Made by a program: the position numbers and the translations under genes. From Streptosporangiaceae bacterium NEAU-GS5 (GTDB lineage: Bacteria > Actinomycetota > Actinomycetes > Streptosporangiales > Streptosporangiaceae): a stretch of 64,000 nt of DNA. A model generated the notes under the pieces. The model ran no database searches. It was not told where the DNA came from and saw nothing but the letters and a program-made list of their open reading frames with translations. The DNA is taken from contig JAGFNW010000005.1 in the NCBI GenBank assembly GCA_017592665.1, forward strand, positions 1 through 64,000, in the 5' to 3' direction. This document shows, in pieces, positions 7,672 through 15,150 of this stretch (positions are counted from its first letter, which is position 1; each line of letters opens with the position of its first letter).

Positions 7672-10206
7672 CTATTCGAACGGAAGGTCCTCAGAAAGGT
7701 CGTCGGCTCCGGTTCCTTCAGCTTCGAGCGCTTCGCGGACGACGCGGAACGCTAGACCAGGCGAGTAGCCCTTACGCGCAAGCATGCCGACGAGCTTTCG
7801 CGTCATGGACCGAGCGTCTCCACCCTTCGTCGAGGCCATCGACGCAAGCTTGTGGGCGACCAGCTGACGAGCCGTCTCGACTTCCTGCTCTGGATCGAGC
7901 TGCTCGACGGCCTCCTTCACGGTGTCCTCATCGACGCCCCTCTGGCGCAGTTCCTGAGCAAGAGCTCGGCGGGCCAGTCCTCGACCGGCATGTCGGGACT
8001 CCACCCATGCGTTCGCGAACGCCTCGTCGTCGATCAACCCGACCTCGGAGAACCGCTCCAGTACGGCCTCCGCCGCCGCTTCTGGCACGTCTCGCTTCCG
8101 CAGCGCCTCAGCCAGCTGAGCGCGAGTGCGCGGCGCGAGCGTCAGCAATCGCAAGCAGATGGCTCGTGCCACCGCCTCTGGATCGGCGGGTGGCCCCTGA
8201 GCAGCTAGAGACCCGGACCGCGGCCCGTCCGGCGACCAGCCCGACCGGCTCGAACGCCCCGATCGCCCGCGCCGCCCCCATCCACCCGAACGGCCTTGCC
8301 CCTCAAGGCGACCGGATCCCTCAAAGCGGCCAGCCCCGCGAGACTGGTCCAACCCCTCAGCCAGGCCCGACCCACTAGGGGAACCCCAGTCCCCAGGTCG
8401 GCCCGACCCACCAGGCGGCTCCCAATCCCCAGCCCGGGGAGACGCCTCAAAGTGATCCCACCCTTCCGAGCCACCCAAGCCGCCCGGCTTTTCAGGCTGC
8501 CCTAGTTGGTCAGCCCAATCCGTCGCACCGTTTTGTCCTCGGTTGCTCCGGCTTCGCTTGCCTCGGCCTTGTCCGCTTCGCCCCTGCACGCCCCGACCTC
8601 TGCCGCTTTCTCCTCGACCTGGTGTGTTCTGATTTTGCGATCGCCAGTCCTTGCCAAGGGACTGACGGCCGATCCCCAACCATGGGTCGTCCGAGCCGGT
8701 CAGCCATGAGTCGTGTGACTCATAGCCCGACGCGCCGGCGCCGGCAGAGGAGCGAGGGTCAGTGTCGCGGGACGAGCCGCTGCCGAAACGGGGATCGGCT
8801 TCGGCATCGTGGATCTGATGACGCAGGTCCTCAATGATTGCGGCAGGATCGCGCCGATCAGCGGGCTCTGCAGCGCCCGCGCTTCCGAAGTCACTGCCCG
8901 GGCGGTCGCGGCCTTCCGGGTCGTCGCCGACCTCCGGCTGGCGGCCTTCCCGGCCACGGACCGCCCGATCGCGATCCTCCGGACCACGGACCGCCCGACC
9001 ACGAACCGCCCGACCACGGACCTGCCGGTCCAGGCGCTCGTCGTCGCTAGTGTCCTGATCGCCGGCCCAGCGATTGCCTATCTCTCGGTCGCTCTCGAGA
9101 CGGGTTCCGCGGCCCGCCTCGCGGCTGCCGGTCTCACCGCTACTGGTCTCATCGCTACTGGTCTCACCGCTGCTGGTCTCACCGCTGCTGGTCTCATGGT
9201 CACGCGGAGCGGAGTTGATTTCCTCGGGGGAGCCACCCGCGTAAGCGGGACGAGCCACTGCGGGTGCCTGGACATCAGCATCAGCCGTCGTAGATGCTCG
9301 GCGCTTGCTCGTGGCGGCATCGTCCGCAGGTGAAGCCGCCTTGCGGCCGTCCTTCTTGCGGCTGACCTTGGATACGGTACGGCCGCTTGTGGTGGCCCCG
9401 CTCCCCCGAGTGGACGCTTTGCCTTGGCGCGCCGACGCGTCCGGGGCAGAAGCGGAGGCAGCCGGGGCGGAGGCGGCCGGAGCGGAGGCGGCCGGAGCGG
9501 AGGCGGCCGTGCGCTTGTGGGCGGTGCTGGGCGCTACGGCTCCGGGTGCGGGATCGGCGACCTGAGGACCGCTCCCCGGCCCGGGGAGCTCGGGCGAGCG
9601 TTCGACGACCGCAGGACCAGATTCGGCGATCTCGCGACCAGGCTCGGGTGCGGTGAGCCCGGCCGGGGCGCCAGCTACTTCGGGCAGCGGCGCGACGGCG
9701 CGGGGCACCGGACGTGGGTCCGTCCGCTTCGAGCGGCGGCGCGGAGCGACATGGGCCGCAGGACCGGCCGTGATGGTGCCCTCGGGGGTGGCCGCGGAAC
9801 CGGGCACGGGGGCGGCGGCGGGAGTGGATCCGTCGGCTTCGGGCGACGGCGCTGCGGACCCAGGCGCGGGAGGGGAACCGGGCGCGGGGGCGGGATCAGG
9901 CGACTGCGTGGTCGCGGGGGGCGGGGTGGAGGAATCGAGGGTGGGGGCGGAGCTGTGACTGGGTGGGGCGGGGGACTGCGTGAGGGCGGTGGAAGTGGAG
10001 GTGGAGGAGTCGGGAGAAGGGGTGGGGGTGGGCGTGGAGGAGTCGGAAGAAGAGGTGGGAGTGGGTGGGGTGGAGGCGTGGGAGGAGGTGGGAGTGGATG
10101 GGGTGGAGGCGTGGGAGGAGGGGCCGCTGGGGGTGGTGCCCCAGGGGCCGGATGGCCAGTCCCCCGGCCCGTGGTCGGGTGGGCCGGGGGCGTGGTTACG
10201 CCTCAT
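7672..10206 (-). CDS. recX: RecX regulatory protein with a very long disordered N-terminal extension
   Basis: RecX binds RecA filaments and limits their activity. The normal RecX domain (three-helix repeats) occupies about residues 670-830, beginning PEAVARAICLRLLTLAPRTR. Ahead of it come about 660 residues of low-complexity sequence: a Pro/Ser/Thr-rich start, Ala-Ser-Ala-Pro repeats, Ser/Glu/Thr repeats near residues 335-360, Arg-Gly-Arg repeats near 395-415 and Gly/Arg/Ser-rich stretches. The ATG at 10206 lies eight bases after the recA stop, as expected for a coupled recA-recX pair, and no frame break occurs between it and the domain. Ordinary RecX proteins are about 150-270 residues. No strong Shine-Dalgarno precedes the ATG, so internal starts remain possible. 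Confidence 0.85.
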   Translation of the reverse strand: MRRNHAPGPPDHGPGDWPSGPWGTTPSGPSSHASTPSTPTSSHASTPPTPTSSSDSSTPTPTPSPDSSTSTSTALTQSPAPPSHSSAPTLDSSTPPPATTQSPDPAPAPGSPPAPGSAAPSPEADGSTPAAAPVPGSAATPEGTITAGPAAHVAPRRRSKRTDPRPVPRAVAPLPEVAGAPAGLTAPEPGREIAESGPAVVERSPELPGPGSGPQVADPAPGAVAPSTAHKRTAASAPAASAPAASAPAASASAPDASARQGKASTRGSGATTSGRTVSKVSRKKDGRKAASPADDAATSKRRASTTADADVQAPAVARPAYAGGSPEEINSAPRDHETSSGETSSGETSSDETSSGETGSREAGRGTRLESDREIGNRWAGDQDTSDDERLDRQVRGRAVRGRAVRGPEDRDRAVRGREGRQPEVGDDPEGRDRPGSDFGSAGAAEPADRRDPAAIIEDLRHQIHDAEADPRFGSGSSRDTDPRSSAGAGASGYESHDSWLTGSDDPWLGIGRQSLGKDWRSQNQNTPGRGESGRGRGVQGRSGQGRGKRSRSNRGQNGATDWADQLGQPEKPGGLGGSEGWDHFEASPRAGDWEPPGGSGRPGDWGSPSGSGLAEGLDQSRGAGRFEGSGRLEGQGRSGGWGRRGRSGRSSRSGWSPDGPRSGSLAAQGPPADPEAVARAICLRLLTLAPRTRAQLAEALRKRDVPEAAAEAVLERFSEVGLIDDEAFANAWVESRHAGRGLARRALAQELRQRGVDEDTVKEAVEQLDPEQEVETARQLVAHKLASMASTKGGDARSMTRKLVGMLARKGYSPGLAFRVVREALEAEGTGADDLSEDLPFE

Positions 10207-10214
10207 GGGTGCGA

Positions 10215-11318
10215 TCAGACGTCACCGGGGCGAGGGGCGGGCGTTCTGCCGCCCTTGGCCGCGGGAGCGGGCTCGCCCAAGGCAGACGAGGAGGACGGGG
10301 CGGCGGGGTCGGCTGCGTCGAGGCGCGGCCCGACACCGAGCTTCTCCTTGATCTTCTTCTCGATCTCGTTGGCGATGTCGGGGTTGTTCTTCAGGAAGTT
10401 GCGCGCGTTTTCCTTGCCCTGGCCAAGCTGGTCGCCCTCGTAGGTATACCAAGCGCCGGCCTTGCGGACGAAGCCGTGCTCGACCCCCATGTCGATCAGG
10501 CCACCTTCGCGCGAGATGCCCACGCCGTAGAGGATGTCGAAGTCGGCCTGGCGGAAGGGCGGGGCGGTCTTGTTCTTGACGACCTTCACCCGCGTCCGGT
10601 TGCCGACCGCCTCTGTGCCGTCCTTCAGCGTCTCGATGCGCCGGACGTCGAGACGGACGGAGGCGTAGAACTTCAGCGCCTTGCCACCCGTGGTGGTCTC
10701 GGGGGATCCGAACATCACGCCGATCTTCTCGCGGAGCTGGTTGATGAAGATGGCGGTGGTGCCGGTGTTGTTGAGGGCGCCGGCGACCTTCCGGAGCGCC
10801 TGGGACATCAGGCGGGCCTGGAGGCCGACGTGGCTGTCGCCCATCTCGCCCTCGATCTCGGCCTTGGGGACAAGGGCGGCCACCGAGTCGATGACGATGA
10901 TGTCGACGGCGCCGGAGCGGATCAGCATGTCGGCGATCTCCAGCGCCTGCTCCCCCGTGTCGGGCTGGGAGACCAGCAGCGCGTCGACGTCTACGCCGAG
11001 CTTCTTGGCATACTCAGGGTCGAGCGCGTGCTCGGCGTCGATGAACGCCGCGATGCCGCCCGCCTTCTGGGCGTTGGCAACGGCGTGCAGCGCGAGAGAC
11101 GTCTTACCCGACGACTCGGGGCCATAGATCTCAACAATGCGACCGCGTGGATAGCCGCCAATGCCGAGGGCGACGTCAAGGGAGATCGAGCCGGTCGGGA
11201 TGACCTCGATGGGGGCCCGCGCCTCATCGCCGAGGCGCATGACGGAGCCCTTGCCGAACTGCCGCTCGATTTGCGCGAGGGCTGTCTCCAGGGCCTTCTC
11301 GCGGTCATTGATTGCCAT
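10215..11318 (-). CDS. recA: Recombinase RecA
   Basis: RecA forms ATP-dependent filaments on single-stranded DNA, drives strand exchange and promotes LexA self-cleavage. The 367-residue protein starts [20 protein letters not shown]; Walker A is GPESSGKT (about residue 66), followed by the usual core, and it ends in an Ala/Pro-rich acidic tail. An AGGGG lies upstream of the ATG at 11318; longer upstream frames do not match the family. It is the first gene of recA-recX. The upstream region carries both a LexA box and a PafBC-type promoter, described separately. No intein is present. Confidence 0.97.
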   Translation of the reverse strand: MAINDREKALETALAQIERQFGKGSVMRLGDEARAPIEVIPTGSISLDVALGIGGYPRGRIVEIYGPESSGKTSLALHAVANAQKAGGIAAFIDAEHALDPEYAKKLGVDVDALLVSQPDTGEQALEIADMLIRSGAVDIIVIDSVAALVPKAEIEGEMGDSHVGLQARLMSQALRKVAGALNNTGTTAIFINQLREKIGVMFGSPETTTGGKALKFYASVRLDVRRIETLKDGTEAVGNRTRVKVVKNKTAPPFRQADFDILYGVGISREGGLIDMGVEHGFVRKAGAWYTYEGDQLGQGKENARNFLKNNPDIANEIEKKIKEKLGVGPRLDAADPAAPSSSSALGEPAPAAKGGRTPAPRPGDV

Positions 11319-11361
11319 TGGATTTGCCCCCTGTGAGGGTTGTGGTCTATCGGTCACCGGA

Positions 11362-11383
11362 AGGCTACGGGGTGCCACTGACA
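11362..11383 (-). promoter_or_regulatory. PafBC-dependent (RecA-NDp) promoter of recA
   Basis: On the minus strand the sequence is TGTCAGTG, eight bases, then TAGCCT. This matches the mycobacterial RecA-NDp consensus TTGTCRGTG-N8-TANNNT at every defined position except the first T. Transcription would start near 11355, about 36 bases before the recA ATG. In mycobacteria this promoter answers DNA damage through PafBC, independently of LexA. Confidence 0.8.
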
Positions 11384-11426
11384 TTTTTCCGGCCTCGCAC
11401 CCCTGCTACCGCGAGTCAAATATAGC

Positions 11427-11440
11427 CGAACGACTGTTCG
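11427..11440. promoter_or_regulatory. LexA SOS box upstream of recA
   Basis: CGAACGACTGTTCG is a perfect match to the actinobacterial LexA operator (GAAC-N4-GTTC with flanking C and G). It lies about 110 bases before the recA start. On the minus strand a TATATT that could be a -10 element follows the box. The small gene at 11627 is divergent, so the box lies between the two genes. Confidence 0.85.
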
Positions 11441-11626
11441 ATCACATCCCATTCGCCGCATGCGCCGCACAGAAGGCCGGGCCGTACCGCAACAAAGACG
11501 TCAAGCCATCCCAACCTGAAGGTCACATTCCCGGGCATTCCGCTGCGGCTGTTGTCATGCCACTGACCTGCGGCGATCCTTGAGATAACGGCCCCTTGAG
11601 CACTACGACTTCCCCGAGGCGGCGAC

Positions 11627-11899
11627 GTGACGAGCACCAGCACATTCGCCCGCCAGCGCCGCGCTCATCTGGAGGCGCTGGCCGAGCGCTTGCCCGAGCG
11701 CGGGCTGGTCAGCCGCATGCTCGGCGCGGACGACCCGGTTCTTTGGGTCTGGCATCCGCACACCGGCAAGCAGACGATCGTCTTCGCCACTCCCGCCAAG
11801 GAGGGCTGGCTGTTCCTGTGGTCGCCCGATGGACAGGAGAGTGCGGACGAGCCAGGCAGCGCCGCTGATTTGGTGCAGAAGCTGCTCAGCATGGTCTGA
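11627..11899 (+). CDS. Small conserved-looking protein of unknown function
   Basis: A 90-residue protein starting at a GTG with a GAGGCGG about six bases upstream. It has an N-terminal basic, Leu-rich helix (RQRRAHLEALAERLPERGL), then WVWHPHTGKQTIVFATP and WLFLWSPDGQ, which suggest a small beta fold, and an acidic end. I do not recognise a named family. It is divergent from recA and shares the 308-base intergenic region with the SOS box and PafBC promoter, so damage control is possible but unproven. Its last codons are repeated three more times after the stop. Confidence 0.6.
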   Translation: MTSTSTFARQRRAHLEALAERLPERGLVSRMLGADDPVLWVWHPHTGKQTIVFATPAKEGWLFLWSPDGQESADEPGSAADLVQKLLSMV

Positions 11900-11981
11900 G
11901 AGGCCGGCTGCTCAGCATGGCCTGAGAGGCCAGCCTGCTCAGCATGGCCTGAGAGCTGCTCAGCACGGCCTGAGAGGCAGC
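11882..11981 (+). repeat. Tandem copies of the gene end including the stop codon
   Basis: Four copies of CTGCTCAGCAYGGYCTGAGA begin at 11882, 11908, 11935 and 11956. The first copy is the coding end of the small gene (Leu-Leu-Ser-Met-Val-stop); the other three lie downstream. Each carries the same TGA in register, so frameshift or readthrough in the first copy would meet further copies. Confidence 0.85.
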
Positions 11982-12025
11982 CAGAGTGACGATGAAGGCG
12001 TCGGAGCGGTCCCGTGCGGGGCCGT

Positions 12026-12109
12026 GGCCATATCGACGGGGCATGTCGACGGGGGCATGTCGACACCATGTCTACGGGCCATGTCGACGTCTACGGGGCC
12101 ATGTCGACC
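12026..12109. repeat. CATGTCGACG-type degenerate tandem repeat
   Basis: At least five copies related to GGGCATGTCGACGG follow each other with small changes (CATATCGACG, CATGTCGACA, CATGTCTACG). The block lies in the 280-base gap between the small gene and the convergent subtilase remnant, just after an unrelated array. I see no gene in this gap. Confidence 0.7.
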
Positions 12110-12179
12110 GCCTCATATGGCGGATCGTCATCCACGTGGGCCCCTTCTGGGCCTCCTCGGCGATGCCAGGGGCCTCAGA

Positions 12180-13780
12180 TCACCGTTCGATCGTGGCGGC
12201 GAGCAGGGCGTTGACGACGCCACGGCCGTAGAAGCCGTTGCGTGCCTCGCCGCCTTTGCAGGTCTGGGAATGCTTGTCGTCGACTTTGACGGTCCTTGGC
12301 GACTGGCAGGCCATCGGAACGACGCTGGCGTACAGCAGGCGCTCGACCTCCGCCGGATCCATGGCCAGCCCGCCCTTGCCCGGCCTGCCGAACGGCCGAT
12401 CAGGATGGCCGCCACCCCGGCCACGTGGGGCGCGGCCATCGAGGTGCCTTCCAGGTATTGGTAGCAGCCGCATCGGCCGCCCTGGCACTCGCGCACGATG
12501 GTCGCGTCCGTTGGCCTGCCTTTGGCGTCGATCGCTCCGGTGGCTCGCAGCGCGTTCTCCGGGGCGGCGGACAACACCCCTCCAGTGCCGGACAGGTCGC
12601 CGTCGTCCCGGCCGCCGCCGGGCGCGGACAGGTCGGTGTACTTCAGGCCGTAGTTGGAGTAGTAGGCCAGCGTGCCGTCGATGCCGAGCCCGGTGGCGGA
12701 AATTACCCCATCCGCCCGGTTCGGCATCATGCGGCAGGTCTTGTCGATCTTTCGCGGGTGATTGGCGGACACGTCGTCGTCGACCGTGAGGGTGTCGAGG
12801 TCGGTCGAGTCATTGCCGAGCGCGGATATCAGCGTGACCCCGTGTGCGCGGGCGTAGTCCAGAGCGCGCTGGGCGCCGATCAGGATGCGGCCTGCTCGAG
12901 TTGGTCCGCTCTCGAGTCGCTCTTCCCCGCGGCGCAGTTGAATCGCCAGGGGTCGAGGTAGAAGCTCATGTTGACCACGTCGATCCCCACGTCGATCCCC
13001 ACGTCGATCCCCACGTCGATCCCCACGTCGATCCCCACGTCGATCCCCACGTCGATCCCCACGTCGCCCGCGTAGGTGAGCGCGTCCAGGGTCGGTTTGA
13101 GGTAGACGGCCTCGCCGTCCATCGAGACACGGAGGTCGACGAGCGATACGCCGGAGACGACGCCGGAGACGACGCCGAAGATGCCAAGTCCGTTGGCCGA
13201 GGCTCCGATGATGCCGGCCACATGAGTTCCGTGGCCTGAGAGGTCGATGCCGGGGCGCCGGTCGCGGACGAAGCTGCGGCTGAGCGCGCGGTTGAAGTTG
13301 GGCGCGATGTCCGGGTGCGTGCCGTCGACGCCGGTGTCCATCACGCCGACCAAGACCTTGTGGGAGCCACGTGCGAAAGCATGGGAGCCGTCGGCCGTGG
13401 CGCCGATCATCCGCATGTTCCACTGGCGCCCTTCCAGCGGCTCGGCCGGGCCGTTCGAGACCGCCCACCGCCCGGCCGGGACGCCGTATCCGGCGACGGC
13501 GCCGATCGCGCGATCCGGCGCGACGCCGACGACAGCGGGCGTCGTCGCCAGCGCCTCGGGGAAGCCCGTCGAGACTCGCCGCACCACGGCATATCTGAGC
13601 TTGGGGCTGTCCTCAGGCTTGCCGCCGGCGGCGTATCGCCTGGAACGGCTCGGCCTTCTTGCCGTCGGCATAGAAGACCAGATAGTCACGCCTGGCCGCG
13701 ACAGCCTCGCTCACTGCCACACCGGTCGTGCTCAAGGCGACGACCAGCACCGCCGCCGCGATCGGACGTAAAGCCCTCAT
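12180..13780 (-). pseudogene. Subtilase (S8) serine protease, broken by three frameshifts
   Basis: Read across three frames this is a secreted subtilisin-like protease: signal peptide MRALRPIAAAVLVVALSTTG, an inhibitor-like propeptide (DYLVFYADGKKAEPFQAI), Asp in VMDTGVDGTHPD, His in HGTHVAGI and Ser in GTSMAAPH. The frame is lost near 13630, near 12885 and near 12395. In each case one missing base explains the shift, and restoring it gives continuous family-like sequence. The catalytic residues survive but lie in different frames, so no active enzyme is expected. Two 12-base in-frame expansions lie inside the gene. Long-read sequencing error is the alternative; neighbouring genes are intact, which argues against it. 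Confidence 0.82.
12977..13060 (-). repeat. Seven perfect 12-bp tandem copies encoding Gly-Ile-Asp-Val
   Basis: ACGTCGATCCCC is repeated seven times without error inside the subtilase remnant and reads (GIDV)7 in the local frame, just before VVNMSFYLD. Relatives have one copy at this place. A second 12-base duplication (GVVS twice) lies near 13155-13180. Perfect copies imply recent slippage. Confidence 0.92.
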
Positions 13781-13939
13781 CGAGCCTCTTTCATCAGTGA
13801 GCCCGCGCCCCGGTGGCCGTCAAAGCCCGCCGACAGCCCGCACGCCACGGCACAGCGGCAGCGTGGCTCACAGCGGCGGTGATGATCGTCAACACGTGGC
13901 GACGGGGTCCCGGGGGGCGCATCCGGCCGGGTCGTGCGG

Positions 13940-14134
13940 TCAGCGGATCTTGGGGTCCACGTTTTCGATCTGGCAGACGGCCTGCCATACGCGCTTGGCG
14001 GAGATGCCGTCGGCAAGCGCCTGCTCGACTGTGCGGCCGCCCAGGCCGGCGATGACATAGTCCTTGGCCCAGGACTCCGCATACGCCTGGCCGAAATGGT
14101 GATGCATTCGGTTCCAGAATTCAGTGAGGCGCAT
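13940..14134 (-). CDS. DUF3046 small protein
   Basis: A 64-residue protein beginning MRLTEFWNRMHHHFGQAYAE and continuing SWAKDYVIAGLGGRTVEQAL and VWQAVCQ. These are the hallmarks of the DUF3046 family, a short actinobacterial protein commonly encoded near recA. The function is unknown. The length is the family norm and the ATG is the only sensible start. It lies upstream of the subtilase remnant on the same strand and is divergent from the small basic gene at 14194. Confidence 0.88.
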   Translation of the reverse strand: MRLTEFWNRMHHHFGQAYAESWAKDYVIAGLGGRTVEQALADGISAKRVWQAVCQIENVDPKIR

Positions 14135-14193
14135 GGCTTCAAGTATGGGCCCGGCAGGAGTATGAAGGGTTTTCCGAGTGATGGGAGGCCCCG

Positions 14194-14370
14194 ATGGCTA
14201 AGCTCACCCGCGCGGTACGTCAGGCACGAAAGGCGCGTAAGCGGCAGATCGCGTTCCAGCTGCGCCAGGCCGTGCTGACGGCCAAGTCAGAGCGTGCGGA
14301 ACGGCACGACGGCCTGCACAAGGCCAAGCGCGCGCTGAAGCCGCGGGTCCGCAAGGCCTCCTGGCGCTAG
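14194..14370 (+). CDS. Small Arg/Lys-rich protein
   Basis: A 58-residue protein beginning MAKLTRAVRQARKARKRQIA, with a GGGAGG eight bases before the ATG and a clean TAG end. About a third of the residues are Arg or Lys and the sequence should be largely helical, suggesting nucleic-acid or ribosome binding; that is inference only. I recognise no family. It stands alone, divergent from DUF3046 and convergent with the VOC gene. The strong ribosome site and high third-position GC support it as real. Confidence 0.65.
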   Translation: MAKLTRAVRQARKARKRQIAFQLRQAVLTAKSERAERHDGLHKAKRALKPRVRKASWR

Positions 14371-14391
14371 GTCTTCGGTCTGAGGTCTTCT

Positions 14392-14423
14392 GGCGTCTTG
14401 TCTTCTCGGCGTCTTGTCTTCTC
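14392..14423. repeat. 16-bp perfect tandem duplication
   Basis: GGCGTCTTGTCTTCTC occurs twice without a gap (14392 and 14408), preceded by weaker GGTCTTC copies. It lies in the 127-base gap between the convergent small basic gene and the VOC gene. Confidence 0.75.
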
Positions 14424-14497
14424 GGCTCGGCGGCTCGGGCTCGTGGGGGTTCGGTGGTTCGCGTCTGTGGTGGGGTGTCTTGTTGGGCCGGGCCGGG

Positions 14498-14986
14498 TCA
14501 GAGGATGCGGGAGCCGTACATCTCGCCTAGATGGTCGGCGAGGAGCTCGAGCCTGGCGCCGTCCGGGTCGCGGAAGTAGATCGAGGCGCCGCTCTCGATC
14601 TGGTATGGCACGCCGGCGGCCTCGAGGCGGCCGCGGAGGCGCTCCCATGTCGCGGGGTCGACCGAGATGGCCACGTGGTGGAGGCCGCCGAGCACCTCTT
14701 GGTAAGGCCCGAGGTCGAGGCCGGGGAAGTCGAAGAACGCGAGCAGGTTGCCGTTGCCGATGTCGAAGAAGAAGTGGCTTGATCCTTTGTAGTCGCGGTT
14801 CTCGAAGATCTCGGTGAGGGGGAACTCGAGGATCTCCTGGTAGAACTGGACCGTGCGGTCGACGTCTGAAGACAGGAGCGCGAAGTGGTGCAGGCCACGC
14901 GCGCTGCTGGGCGGCCTGCGGTCTTCGAGGTATCGATCCCGAATGCGCGCCCGTTCGGCTTCGATGGCCGCGTAGTCGATGCTCAT
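14498..14986 (-). CDS. VOC superfamily (glyoxalase/dioxygenase-like) protein
   Basis: This 162-residue protein has two beta-alpha-beta-beta-beta halves typical of the vicinal oxygen chelate fold. The halves begin GLHHFALLSSDVDRTVQFYQ and GLHHVAISVDPATWERLRGR; the end IYFRDPDGARLELLAD carries the usual C-terminal metal-ligand glutamate. Candidate metal ligands are the His of each GLHH and that Glu. The N-terminal 30 residues form a charged helix ahead of the domain. Substrate is unknown: glyoxalase, fosfomycin-resistance-like and dioxygenase activities all occur in the fold. Confidence 0.82.
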   Translation of the reverse strand: MSIDYAAIEAERARIRDRYLEDRRPPSSARGLHHFALLSSDVDRTVQFYQEILEFPLTEIFENRDYKGSSHFFFDIGNGNLLAFFDFPGLDLGPYQEVLGGLHHVAISVDPATWERLRGRLEAAGVPYQIESGASIYFRDPDGARLELLADHLGEMYGSRIL

Positions 14987-15093
14987 AGCGCAGGATCATT
15001 CCGCTGCGATCGCGGCTCAACCTGCCGTTGTGGCCACAGTCTCCTCGTCCACCACGCCGCCGGAATCCCGTGGAGGACCGCGACGGGCGGTTC

Positions 15094-15115
15094 TGTCGGT
15101 GGCGGGAGGCATGAT
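15094..15115 (+). promoter_or_regulatory. PafBC-like promoter motif upstream of lhr
   Basis: TGTCGGTG is followed after exactly eight bases by CATGAT, against the consensus TGTCRGTG-N8-TANNNT; only the first base of the -10 hexamer differs. Transcription would start about 29 bases before the lhr ATG. Confidence 0.5.
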
Positions 15116-15150
15116 GAGGCCTGTCGGGTGACGAGGGCGAAGGGGGAGCC

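Noticed and set aside
7268-8378. Pro/Ser/Arg-rich plus-strand frames
   Set aside because: They are shadows of recX and the PPOX gene on the other strand, with no start signals.
9424-10443. Long Gly/Arg-rich open frame on the plus strand (339 codons)
   Set aside because: It is antisense to recX and runs into recA; its Gly-rich content is the mirror of the Pro/Ser-rich RecX extension and it has no domain.
11829-12464. 211-codon plus-strand frame over the repeats and the subtilase end
   Set aside because: It is built from tandem repeats and antisense pseudogene sequence with no domain.
12977-13060. Regular repeats considered as a CRISPR array
   Set aside because: Units are 12 bases with no spacers and encode Gly-Ile-Asp-Val in the protease frame.
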